This document shows, piece after piece, positions 1 through 5,401 of a stretch of 8,370 bases of DNA. How positions within the stretch are numbered: the stretch's first letter is position 1; every line of letters starts with the position of its first letter. The notes under the pieces were generated by a model. The model ran no database searches and was not told where the DNA came from. It saw only the letters and a list, made by a program, of their open reading frames with translations. Location of the stretch: contig JALGTD010000053.1 of NCBI GenBank assembly GCA_029821515.1, forward strand, positions 1 through 8,370, given 5' to 3'. A program made the translations under genes and the position numbers. The DNA is from Candidatus Zipacnadia bacterium. GTDB taxonomy: Bacteria > Armatimonadota > Zipacnadia > Zipacnadales > Zipacnadaceae.

Positions 1-574
1 TGTCGTATCCGGGCCCGCCGCCATCGGTCGCCTTCAACCAGGTGCCGTCGGGCTGCTGGCCGATGGTGAACCCCCCGCCGGTCAGGTGAGAGGCGTAGCG
101 GTCGAATACGATGATGTTCTGGGCAGCCACGCCGGCGGCCATCAGTTCTTCCTTCAGCACGCGCAGTAGCGTCGTATTGTTGACGAAAGTGGGGTGGCCC
201 AGGCAATTGATTTTGATGCCAACCCGATCGTCCGGACCAACTAGCCGCTGCCAGGCCTGCACAGAGCTCGGCTCGCCTGTCACATGGCAGATGCCAGTCC
301 TCATCATAGTCTTGACTACCTGGTAATTTGCCTGTCCCGACTGCAGGTCAAAGGCATTGGCCGATTTTGTGTGGATTACCCGACTGCGCTGACTGGGCTG
401 AGGCTCCTGCTGGGGCGCAGTTGACGGTGCATCTTGCGAGCTATCCGCCCGACAGCCAATTGCAGTGGCTCCTATCAATCCCGCTCCGACTACCAGACTC
501 TGGCGGAGGAAGTCTCGCCGATCGATTCCTTTGGCAGTTTTGTTTTCGTTCTCATCGCCATGAGTTGAGTCCAC
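1..574 (-). CDS. DUF362-type Tat-exported lipoprotein-like protein (3' end cut by window edge)
   Basis: The reading frame is open from a GTG at 574 to the window edge, giving 191 visible codons with no stop. The N-terminus carries a twin-arginine signal (D18-R-R-D-F-L, hydrophobic stretch about 27-40) ending in an A-I-G-C lipobox-like site (Cys41), followed by a Q/P/S-rich linker (about 44-64). This predicts export by Tat and perhaps lipid anchoring at the outer face of the membrane. From about residue 84 the protein resembles the DUF362 family: a V-G-I-K-I-N-C-L-G segment (118-126), a helix with the pattern L-x-x-A-G-V (about 144-149), and N-I-I-V-F-D-R (153-159). DUF362 proteins have no firmly known reaction, and some are associated with iron-sulfur domains; none is visible in this part. 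GTG was chosen over the ATG at 595 because a perfect AGGAGG lies 6 nt before it. The ATG has no Shine-Dalgarno site. The family call is by recognition. Confidence 0.8.
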   Translation of the reverse strand, partial: MDSTHGDENENKTAKGIDRRDFLRQSLVVGAGLIGATAIGCRADSSQDAPSTAPQQEPQPSQRSRVIHTKSANAFDLQSGQANYQVVKTMMRTGICHVTGEPSSVQAWQRLVGPDDRVGIKINCLGHPTFVNNTTLLRVLKEELMAAGVAAQNIIVFDRYASHLTGGGFTIGQQPDGTWLKATDGGGPGYD

Positions 575-580
575 TTGGGC

Positions 581-586
581 CCTCCT
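581..586 (-). promoter_or_regulatory. Strong Shine-Dalgarno (AGGAGG) setting the GTG start of the DUF362 gene
   Basis: AGGAGG on the minus strand with a 6-nt spacer (GCCCAA) before GTG at 574-572. It lies inside the longer frame that begins with ATG at 595, so it argues that translation starts at the GTG. Confidence 0.8.
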
Positions 587-674
587 GTGTGACATAATGA
601 GAATGAGTTCTTAGTCAGTCGCCAGCCTCCGTCCTCGCGCTGGCAATAGCTTAGCAGTTTTGAGTGTAAGCTGA

Positions 675-1607
675 TTAGTCCAGCGGTGTCAAGGTCGTAT
701 CGGCCAGCAGGTCTTCGACAGAGCTGCGGTCGGGCAGCCCCGCCCCAAAGATAGCGGCATTAGCGGTACCGGCAGCTACAGCCCATTTTAGCTGTTCAGT
801 GAGAGGCAATCCCTCGACAATAGCCATTACCAGGCCGGCCACCATCGCATCACCGCTGCCCACGGAACTGACTACATTCACTTGAGGGGCCTCAACTATC
901 CAGCAGCCTGACGATGCCACCGCGATGGCGCCTACACCGCCCAGAGAAGTGAGCACCAGTTCAATGCCCTGCTGGATCAGCTCGCCGCTGGCCTGCTGCA
1001 CGCCCCGGGGTACGGTCAGTTGGCGGCCTGCCAGGGTCTGCAACTCAGCGAGGTTCGGGGTGATTATGGTAGGTGTTGCAACAATGCTTTGGGCAAGCAG
1101 GGCGTCGTGGGCATCCACAATCACGGGCACGCCAGCCTGCTTGGCCGCGGTAACCAGATCGCGGTAGAGGGTGTCAGGCACTCCACGGGGTGTGCTACCA
1201 GCAATGATGGCTATCTGGGCCTCAGCCAGGAGCTTTGTCCAGCGCCGTTCCAGGCGGCGAAGCTCGCGGGGGCTGACCAACGGTCCCAGCTCATCCACGC
1301 GTGTCTCGGCACTGGTGACAGAGTCAATGAAGTTCTGGACCAGGCGGGATTCTTCGGCGATCTGCACAAAGGCGGGCTTTATCTCCAGGCGGCGCAGTTC
1401 GCTTACAACGAAGCGCCCGACCATGCCGCCGGCAAAGCCAGTGACGGTGGACTTATGGTCAAGGGTACTCAGCGCCCTGGCCACATTTACGCCCTTGCCT
1501 CCGGCAACTACCGTAAAGTCGCTGGTGTGATGAAACTTACCAGACCGGAAGTTGGGAACCTGGTAGGTGCGGTCCATCGCCGTGTTGCAACACAGGATCA
1601 GGATCAT
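675..1607 (-). CDS. PfkB-family sugar-phosphate kinase, 1-phosphofructokinase-like
   Basis: Predicted cytoplasmic ribokinase/PfkB-fold kinase of 310 aa, phosphorylating a sugar phosphate with ATP. The closest functional groups are FruK (fructose-1-phosphate to fructose-1,6-bisphosphate), LacC (tagatose-6-phosphate) and Pfk-2. The N-terminus M-I-L-I-L-C-C-N-T-A-M-D-R-T-Y matches the family's usual start with an N-x-A-x-D-R-T substrate-binding strand. The first PfkB signature G-G-K-G-V-N-V-A-R-A-L is at 36-46. The second signature G-S-G-D is at 250-253, with Asp253 as the expected catalytic base and the anion hole just before it. The ATG at 1607 has AGGAG 9 nt upstream. An in-frame ATG at 1643 has no ribosome-binding site and lies inside a hairpin. 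No PTS or lac genes are nearby, so the substrate cannot be fixed from context. The gene starts 113 nt after the aminotransferase stop and may be co-transcribed with it. Confidence 0.88.
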   Translation of the reverse strand: MILILCCNTAMDRTYQVPNFRSGKFHHTSDFTVVAGGKGVNVARALSTLDHKSTVTGFAGGMVGRFVVSELRRLEIKPAFVQIAEESRLVQNFIDSVTSAETRVDELGPLVSPRELRRLERRWTKLLAEAQIAIIAGSTPRGVPDTLYRDLVTAAKQAGVPVIVDAHDALLAQSIVATPTIITPNLAELQTLAGRQLTVPRGVQQASGELIQQGIELVLTSLGGVGAIAVASSGCWIVEAPQVNVVSSVGSGDAMVAGLVMAIVEGLPLTEQLKWAVAAGTANAAIFGAGLPDRSSVEDLLADTTLTPLD

Positions 1608-1616
1608 CGTCCAGCA

Positions 1617-1621
1617 CTCCT
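1617..1621 (-). promoter_or_regulatory. Shine-Dalgarno (AGGAG) setting the start of the PfkB kinase
   Basis: AGGAG on the minus strand, 9 nt before ATG at 1607. It favours the 310-aa protein over the 322-aa open frame starting at 1643. Confidence 0.7.
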
Positions 1622-1635
1622 GAATGGGACAAGAA

Positions 1636-1660
1636 CGGGACATCCAGCCCGGATGCCCCG
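1636..1660 (-). terminator. Hairpin in the PfkB kinase leader (weak terminator or attenuator candidate)
   Basis: On the minus strand, CGGGGCATCC and GGATGTCCCG pair in a continuous 10-bp stem (nine Watson-Crick pairs and one G-U) around a 5-nt loop GGGCT. The stem is followed by TTCTTG, a short and interrupted T-rich tail. It lies between the aminotransferase stop and the kinase Shine-Dalgarno site, ending about 15 nt before the latter. It could partly terminate aminotransferase transcripts, attenuate the kinase, or protect an mRNA end. The stem is seen directly. The role is inferred. Confidence 0.5.
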
Positions 1661-1720
1661 TTCGCTCTCCTCTTTACATCTATCGCATATATTGGCTGCG
1701 CAGCGCGGTCTACTAACTGA

Positions 1721-2878
1721 TTAGCTAAGCAGCTTATGTATTCGGTCTACCGCTTCGTTGATATTCTCTACTGAATTGGCATACGATAGACGTAGGTAGC
1801 CCTCGCCATACTGGCCGAAGGCGGTCCCGGATAGCACTGCGACGCTGGCTTCCTCCAGTATCATATCAGCCAACTCGCGGCAGTCAACGCCGGTACCAGT
1901 CACATTGGGAAAGACATAGAAGGCCCCGTGTGGGCGCAGGCAGCTAATTCCTGGAATTGCATTCAAGCCGTCTACGATGACATCGCGGCGCTTCTTGAAT
2001 TCCGCGACCATCGCCATACTCGGTTCCATCGGCCCCTGGAGGGCAGCGATTCCGGCGCGCTGGACGAAGCTGGTCGTACAGGAGGTGCAGTTAGTCTGAA
2101 GCTTGGCGATCTGGGCGGCCAGCTCTTTGTTCATTACCCCGTAGCCCAGCCGCCAGCCGGTCATTGCGTAGGTCTTGGAGAAGCAGTCAAGCAGAATAGT
2201 ATGCTCCTTCATCCCGTCGAGCGCTGCAATACTTTCATGCACACCGTCGTACAGAACAAGTTCATAGGGCTCGTCTGAGAGAACCATTATGTCGTGTTCC
2301 AGAGCGATTTCAGCAATTGCCGCGAGGTCTTCATGGGTCAGGACACCGCTGGTCGGGTTATGAGGCGAGTTGATAATGATCATCTTAGTCTTGTCAGTAA
2401 CCAGGTCAATCAGTTCATTAACATCGAGACGGAATTCAATTTCCTCGCGGAGGGGAATGGGGACCGGCTTGCCGCCTACAAAGTTAATCATAGATTCGTA
2501 GATAGGGAACCCTGGGTTAGGATAGATGACTTCGTCACCGGGGTCAACCAAGGCGGTAATACCCCAATAAATGATGGGTTTGCCGCCGGGTACAACTACC
2601 ACTTCGTCGGGGGCAACCGGGAAGCCCCGGCTTTTCTGGATATGGTCGGCGATTGCGGCCCGGAATTCAGGGTCACCGGCACTGGGGCCGTAATGGGTCC
2701 AGCCTGAGTTGAGCGCATCACACGCCGCATCGATGATATGTTGAGGGGTGTCAAAGTCGGGCTCGCCGATTTCCAGATGGATAACTGGCTTACCTTCGGC
2801 TTCGAGCTGTTTGGCGCGGGCAAGTACATCAAAAGCAGTCTCAGTGCCCAGTCGGCTCATGCGCTTTGCTAGTTGCAT
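1721..2878 (-). CDS. PLP-dependent class I/II aminotransferase, aspartate aminotransferase-like
   Basis: A complete 385-aa fold-type I aminotransferase, expected to be cytoplasmic and to transfer amino groups between an amino acid (aspartate or another) and a 2-oxo acid. Visible family features: the N-terminal L-E-I-G-E-P-D-F (35-42), a phosphate-cup region G-G-K-P (98-101), the cofactor-contacting N-S-P-H-N-P-T-S-G (170-178), S-D-E-P-Y (201-205, Asp202 contacting the pyridine nitrogen), the Schiff-base lysine in S-K-T-Y-A-M-T-G-W-R-L-G (Lys235; Arg243 a phosphate ligand), and the carboxylate-binding Arg363 in Y-L-R-L-S-Y-A. Length is typical for AspB/AspC-like enzymes. The start is well supported by AGGAGG eight nt upstream. 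Two cysteines in N-C-T-S-C (264 and 267) form a CxxC pair of unknown meaning. The gene lies 47 nt after mreB. Substrate specificity cannot be read from sequence alone, so no symbol is given. Confidence 0.92.
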   Translation of the reverse strand: MQLAKRMSRLGTETAFDVLARAKQLEAEGKPVIHLEIGEPDFDTPQHIIDAACDALNSGWTHYGPSAGDPEFRAAIADHIQKSRGFPVAPDEVVVVPGGKPIIYWGITALVDPGDEVIYPNPGFPIYESMINFVGGKPVPIPLREEIEFRLDVNELIDLVTDKTKMIIINSPHNPTSGVLTHEDLAAIAEIALEHDIMVLSDEPYELVLYDGVHESIAALDGMKEHTILLDCFSKTYAMTGWRLGYGVMNKELAAQIAKLQTNCTSCTTSFVQRAGIAALQGPMEPSMAMVAEFKKRRDVIVDGLNAIPGISCLRPHGAFYVFPNVTGTGVDCRELADMILEEASVAVLSGTAFGQYGEGYLRLSYANSVENINEAVDRIHKLLS

Positions 2879-2886
2879 ACACGCTA

Positions 2887-2892
2887 CCTCCT
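2887..2892 (-). promoter_or_regulatory. Strong Shine-Dalgarno (AGGAGG) of the aminotransferase
   Basis: AGGAGG on the minus strand, 8 nt before ATG at 2878, within the 47-nt gap after mreB. I see no convincing promoter in that gap, which favours read-through from mreB. Confidence 0.8.
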
Positions 2893-2925
2893 AATGTGGG
2901 GAGCAGCCAGAAAAAGTGATAATTG

Positions 2926-3954
2926 TTAAGATCTGTGACGAGATGGTGTAAACGAGTGTCGTCGCAATGTGTCAATTTCTTCCAGAACTCGGCCAGTGCC
3001 GACTGCTACTGAGGATATTGGGTCATCGGGAATGCTAACAGGAATGCTGGTTTCCAGCTCTAACAGGCGGTCCATGCCGGACAACAGTGCCACTCCCCCG
3101 GTCAAGGTTATGCCGCGTTCGATGATATCGGCGGCCAGCTCCGGCGGGGTACGCTCAAGAATGGATTTGACTGCGTCAACTATCTGCGAAAGATTCTCGC
3201 TGATAGCCTCACGGACATCCGCCGAGTTGACCGTGATAGTCTGGGGCAGGCCGGTGATCACATCCCGGCCCCGTACCTCCATATCTTGCTCGTCATCAAC
3301 GCGTATTGCTGAACCAATTTCCATCTTTACCATTTCTGCTGTACGCTCGCCGATGTCGAGGTTATAGACGCGGCGGATATACCGAGTGATGGCCTCGTCA
3401 AGGTCGTTACCGCCGATTCTAAGCGAATCACTGACCACCACACCTCCCAACGAGATCACGGCTACGTCGGTGGTGCCGCCGCCAATGTCAACGACCATAT
3501 TTCCGCCGGGCATAGCAATAGGCAAGTTAGCGCCAATTGCGGCTGCCATCGGCTCTTCGATTGGAATGGCGTCGCGTGCTCCTGCCGAGCGGGCGGCGTC
3601 CAGGGCAGCGCGGTGCTCCACGCTGGTGGCACCTGAAGGTATGCAGATTACCACCAGAGGTCGGAAGATGCGCCCGCGTGTCCCACAGGCCTTACGGATA
3701 AGGTAGGCCAGCATCTCCCGAGTGATTGAATAGTCGGCGATAACGCCGTCGCGTAAGGGGCGGGTAGCCACGATATTGCCGGGAGTTCGGCCCAGCATCG
3801 CCTGGGCTTGCTGGCCGACGGCTCGCACCTTGCGGCTGCGCTGGTCAATGGCTACTACCGACGGCTCACGGATAACGATTCCTCGTCGCCAGGCGTAAAC
3901 AACAATATTGGACGTGCCCAGGTCAATTCCCAGGCGATCTCCTAGGCCAAGCAT
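2926..3954 (-). CDS. mreB: Rod shape-determining protein MreB/Mbl (bacterial actin)
   Basis: A 342-aa actin-fold ATPase that forms membrane-associated filaments directing lateral cell-wall synthesis. The length is normal for MreB. The phosphate-1 loop I-D-L-G-T-S-N is at 10-16. The conserved I-E-E-P-M-A-A-A-I-G at 132-141 carries the expected catalytic glutamate. The phosphate-2 loop V-V-D-I-G-G-G-T-T-D is at 154-163, and the adenosine-binding segment G-I-T-L-T-G-G-V-A-L-L-S-G is at 281-293. The ATG lies inside the end of murA, so the two frames overlap by 13 nt, with AAGGAA five nt upstream as a plausible ribosome site. This suggests translational coupling. The usual partners mreC and mreD do not follow; an aminotransferase does. 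The C-terminus ends in a short basic tail (R-R-H-S-F-T-P-S-R-H-R-S). Mbl or MreBH paralogues cannot be separated from MreB by eye. Confidence 0.95.
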   Translation of the reverse strand: MLGLGDRLGIDLGTSNIVVYAWRRGIVIREPSVVAIDQRSRKVRAVGQQAQAMLGRTPGNIVATRPLRDGVIADYSITREMLAYLIRKACGTRGRIFRPLVVICIPSGATSVEHRAALDAARSAGARDAIPIEEPMAAAIGANLPIAMPGGNMVVDIGGGTTDVAVISLGGVVVSDSLRIGGNDLDEAITRYIRRVYNLDIGERTAEMVKMEIGSAIRVDDEQDMEVRGRDVITGLPQTITVNSADVREAISENLSQIVDAVKSILERTPPELAADIIERGITLTGGVALLSGMDRLLELETSIPVSIPDDPISSVAVGTGRVLEEIDTLRRHSFTPSRHRS

Positions 3955-5240
3955 AGCAATTCCTTGCTGTTACCATCATCCTGGCGTACCATAGAGGCAC
4001 CTATTGCATGCAGCTTAGCCTCGAAGTTTTGGTATCCGCGGTCAAGGAAGTGCGCATTGTCAATGACAGTTTGTCCCTCCGCGCCCAGAGCGGCCAGAAC
4101 AAGTGCCGCCGCCGCGCGGACGTCGGTAGCCTCCACTGGTGCTCCAGTCAGTTGAGGTACACCTTTGACGATGGCCAGCTGGCCGGTGATGCGAATATCG
4201 GCGCCCATACGGGCCAGTTCGTCGGTGTAATTGTAGCGGGCGTCGAATATTGTCTCTTCGAGCACACTGGTACCTGTCGCCCGGGCAGCTAACACGCCGT
4301 GGGCCGGCTGCAGATCGGTGGGAAATCCAGGATAGGGGGCGGTGGTGATGTCTACCGGTCGGGGACGGTCCGAGCTGGCGATGATCCGAAGCTGGTCGCC
4401 GTCAGTCTCCACTCGGACACCGGCTTCGCGCAAACGGTCAATGACCATGACTAGATGATCTGGGTATACCCGCTTGAGCCGAACATCGCCGCCGGCAATG
4501 GCGGTGGCATACATAAAGGTACCAGCCTCCATCCGATCAGGGATGGAGGCGAAGCGTGTTCCCTCCAGCTTCTCAACGCCACGGATAGTCAGTATATTGC
4601 TGCCGACGCCTTCGATCTGGGCACCACATTGTTTGAGGAACTGGCTGCAAGCTACCACTTCCGGCTCACAGGAGGCATTCTCAATGGTGGTGGTGCCCTT
4701 GGCGAGGGTAGCAGCCAACATTACGTTTATTGTGGCTCCTACGCTGCGCCAGCGCGGGTCAAGGTATATGCGATTGCCATGCAGGCCTGATGGGGCCTGA
4801 GCTCGCATGATGCCGTAGGTGTCGTCAACTCTCGCGCCCAGTGCCTCGAATCCGGCAACATGAAAATCAACTGGTCGCGAGCCGATTACACATCCGCCCG
4901 GCAGCGGTACCTGGGCTTCCCCCAAGCGGCCCAAAAGAGGGCCAGCTACATAAAAGGAGCCCCGCATCTGGCGGACCAGATGGTACGGGGCCTGGCAGGA
5001 GTTAATATCGGTGGCATCAATCTTCAGCACGCCTGGCTGGAGGAAAATACATTCGATACCCAGAGCCTGAAGCATCTGCAGCATCGTATCGACATCATGG
5101 ATGTCGGGTACATTTTCGATAATGGTCTCGCCTTCTATGAGCATCGCCGCAGCCAGCAGGGGAAGTGTACCATTTTTGGATCCGCTTATTGTGACACTAC
5201 CCGTCAGCGGCGTGCTATTGGAGACCAGTAATTGTTGCAT
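3942..5240 (-). CDS. murA: UDP-N-acetylglucosamine 1-carboxyvinyltransferase (MurA)
   Basis: First committed step of peptidoglycan precursor synthesis in the cytoplasm: transfers enolpyruvate from PEP to UDP-GlcNAc. 432 aa from the chosen start, close to the family norm of about 420-430. Active-site features are present: S-K-N-G (Lys22, Asn23), V-R-Q-M-R-G-S (Arg90, Arg93), P-G-G-C-V-I-G-S-R-P (catalytic Cys117, on the flexible loop and the site alkylated by fosfomycin), and P-Y-P-G-F-P-T-D with the late conserved Asp. The frame stays open upstream to 5369, but ATG at 5240 is preferred. It matches the family N-terminus, has GGGAGGG seven nt before it, and the upstream extension overlaps a sigma70-like promoter. 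The 3' end overlaps mreB by 13 nt. The preserved cysteine predicts a normal enzyme, with no sign of the Cys-to-Asp change known in fosfomycin-tolerant MurA. Confidence 0.95.
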   Translation of the reverse strand: MQQLLVSNSTPLTGSVTISGSKNGTLPLLAAAMLIEGETIIENVPDIHDVDTMLQMLQALGIECIFLQPGVLKIDATDINSCQAPYHLVRQMRGSFYVAGPLLGRLGEAQVPLPGGCVIGSRPVDFHVAGFEALGARVDDTYGIMRAQAPSGLHGNRIYLDPRWRSVGATINVMLAATLAKGTTTIENASCEPEVVACSQFLKQCGAQIEGVGSNILTIRGVEKLEGTRFASIPDRMEAGTFMYATAIAGGDVRLKRVYPDHLVMVIDRLREAGVRVETDGDQLRIIASSDRPRPVDITTAPYPGFPTDLQPAHGVLAARATGTSVLEETIFDARYNYTDELARMGADIRITGQLAIVKGVPQLTGAPVEATDVRAAAALVLAALGAEGQTVIDNAHFLDRGYQNFEAKLHAIGASMVRQDDGNSKELLCLA

Positions 5241-5247
5241 AGTAGTT

Positions 5248-5254
5248 CCCTCCC
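5248..5254 (-). promoter_or_regulatory. Shine-Dalgarno (GGGAGGG) setting the murA start
   Basis: GGGAGGG on the minus strand, 7 nt before ATG at 5240. It selects this start over the 43-codon longer open frame. Confidence 0.75.
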
Positions 5255-5308
5255 GGGCAGCCACATCTGCTTTGAACGGATTGGGCCTCAGATGTTGGTA
5301 CCACCGCA

Positions 5309-5330
5309 CCTCAGTATAGCCTATACGAGG
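5309..5330. repeat. Imperfect inverted repeat over the murA -10 region
   Basis: Read on the plus strand, GTATAG-C-CTATAC is a perfect 13-bp dyad at 5314-5326. It is flanked by CCTC (5309-5312) and GAGG (5327-5330), which also complement each other apart from one unpaired A. It spans the predicted -10 and part of the spacer, a common position for a repressor site. In a read-through transcript it could fold with a small loop. Confidence 0.55.
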
Positions 5331-5341
5331 CAGTTTTGCAA
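5313..5341 (-). promoter_or_regulatory. Predicted sigma70-type promoter for murA-mreB and probably downstream genes
   Basis: On the minus strand, TTGCAA at 5341-5336 (4 of 6 to consensus) and TATACT at 5318-5313 (5 of 6) are separated by exactly 17 bp. Transcription would begin near 5306, giving a leader of about 65 nt before the murA ATG. The -10 lies within an imperfect inverted repeat (5309-5330). An 11-bp dyad, AGTACGGTACT (plus-strand spelling, 5341-5351), abuts the -35. These could be operator half-sites, but no regulator is encoded in the window. The motif match is seen directly; activity is inferred. Confidence 0.6.
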
Positions 5342-5381
5342 GTACGGTACTGAGAAGGTCATATAACAATTAAGCGCAGCC

Positions 5382-5401
5382 AAACTGCCGGGGTGCAGTT
5401 T
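5382..5401 (-). terminator. Short hairpin overlapping the RNase G stop codon (weak terminator candidate)
   Basis: On the minus strand AAACTGC and GCAGTTT form a perfect 7-bp stem around ACCCCG, starting inside the TAA stop at 5402-5400. The only T run is the TTT of the 3' arm; GC-rich bases follow. It may therefore be a weak terminator or a 3'-end stabiliser rather than an efficient intrinsic terminator. Its position between the RNase gene and the murA promoter fits an operon boundary. Confidence 0.35.

Noticed and set aside
111..597. Two plus-strand open frames (111-326 and 328-597)
   Set aside because: They lie opposite the Tat/DUF362 gene, have low-complexity translations without recognisable domains, and lack ribosome sites. 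They are shadows of the minus-strand coding frame.
621..644. Inverted repeat GCCAGC...GCTGGC between the kinase and DUF362 genes
   Set aside because: Only 6 bp with a 12-nt loop and no T run on the minus-strand side, so I do not call it a terminator.
1695..1704. 10-bp palindrome GCTGCGCAGC after the aminotransferase stop
   Set aside because: Short, GC-rich, with no loop room and no partner copy seen. It could occur by chance.
1020..1724. Long plus-strand open frame of 234 codons
   Set aside because: It is antisense to the PfkB kinase, whose two signatures are intact on the minus strand. The translation resembles no family.
5241..5369. 43-codon N-terminal extension of MurA
   Set aside because: It is not family-like, overlaps the predicted promoter, and a good Shine-Dalgarno site precedes the internal ATG at 5240.
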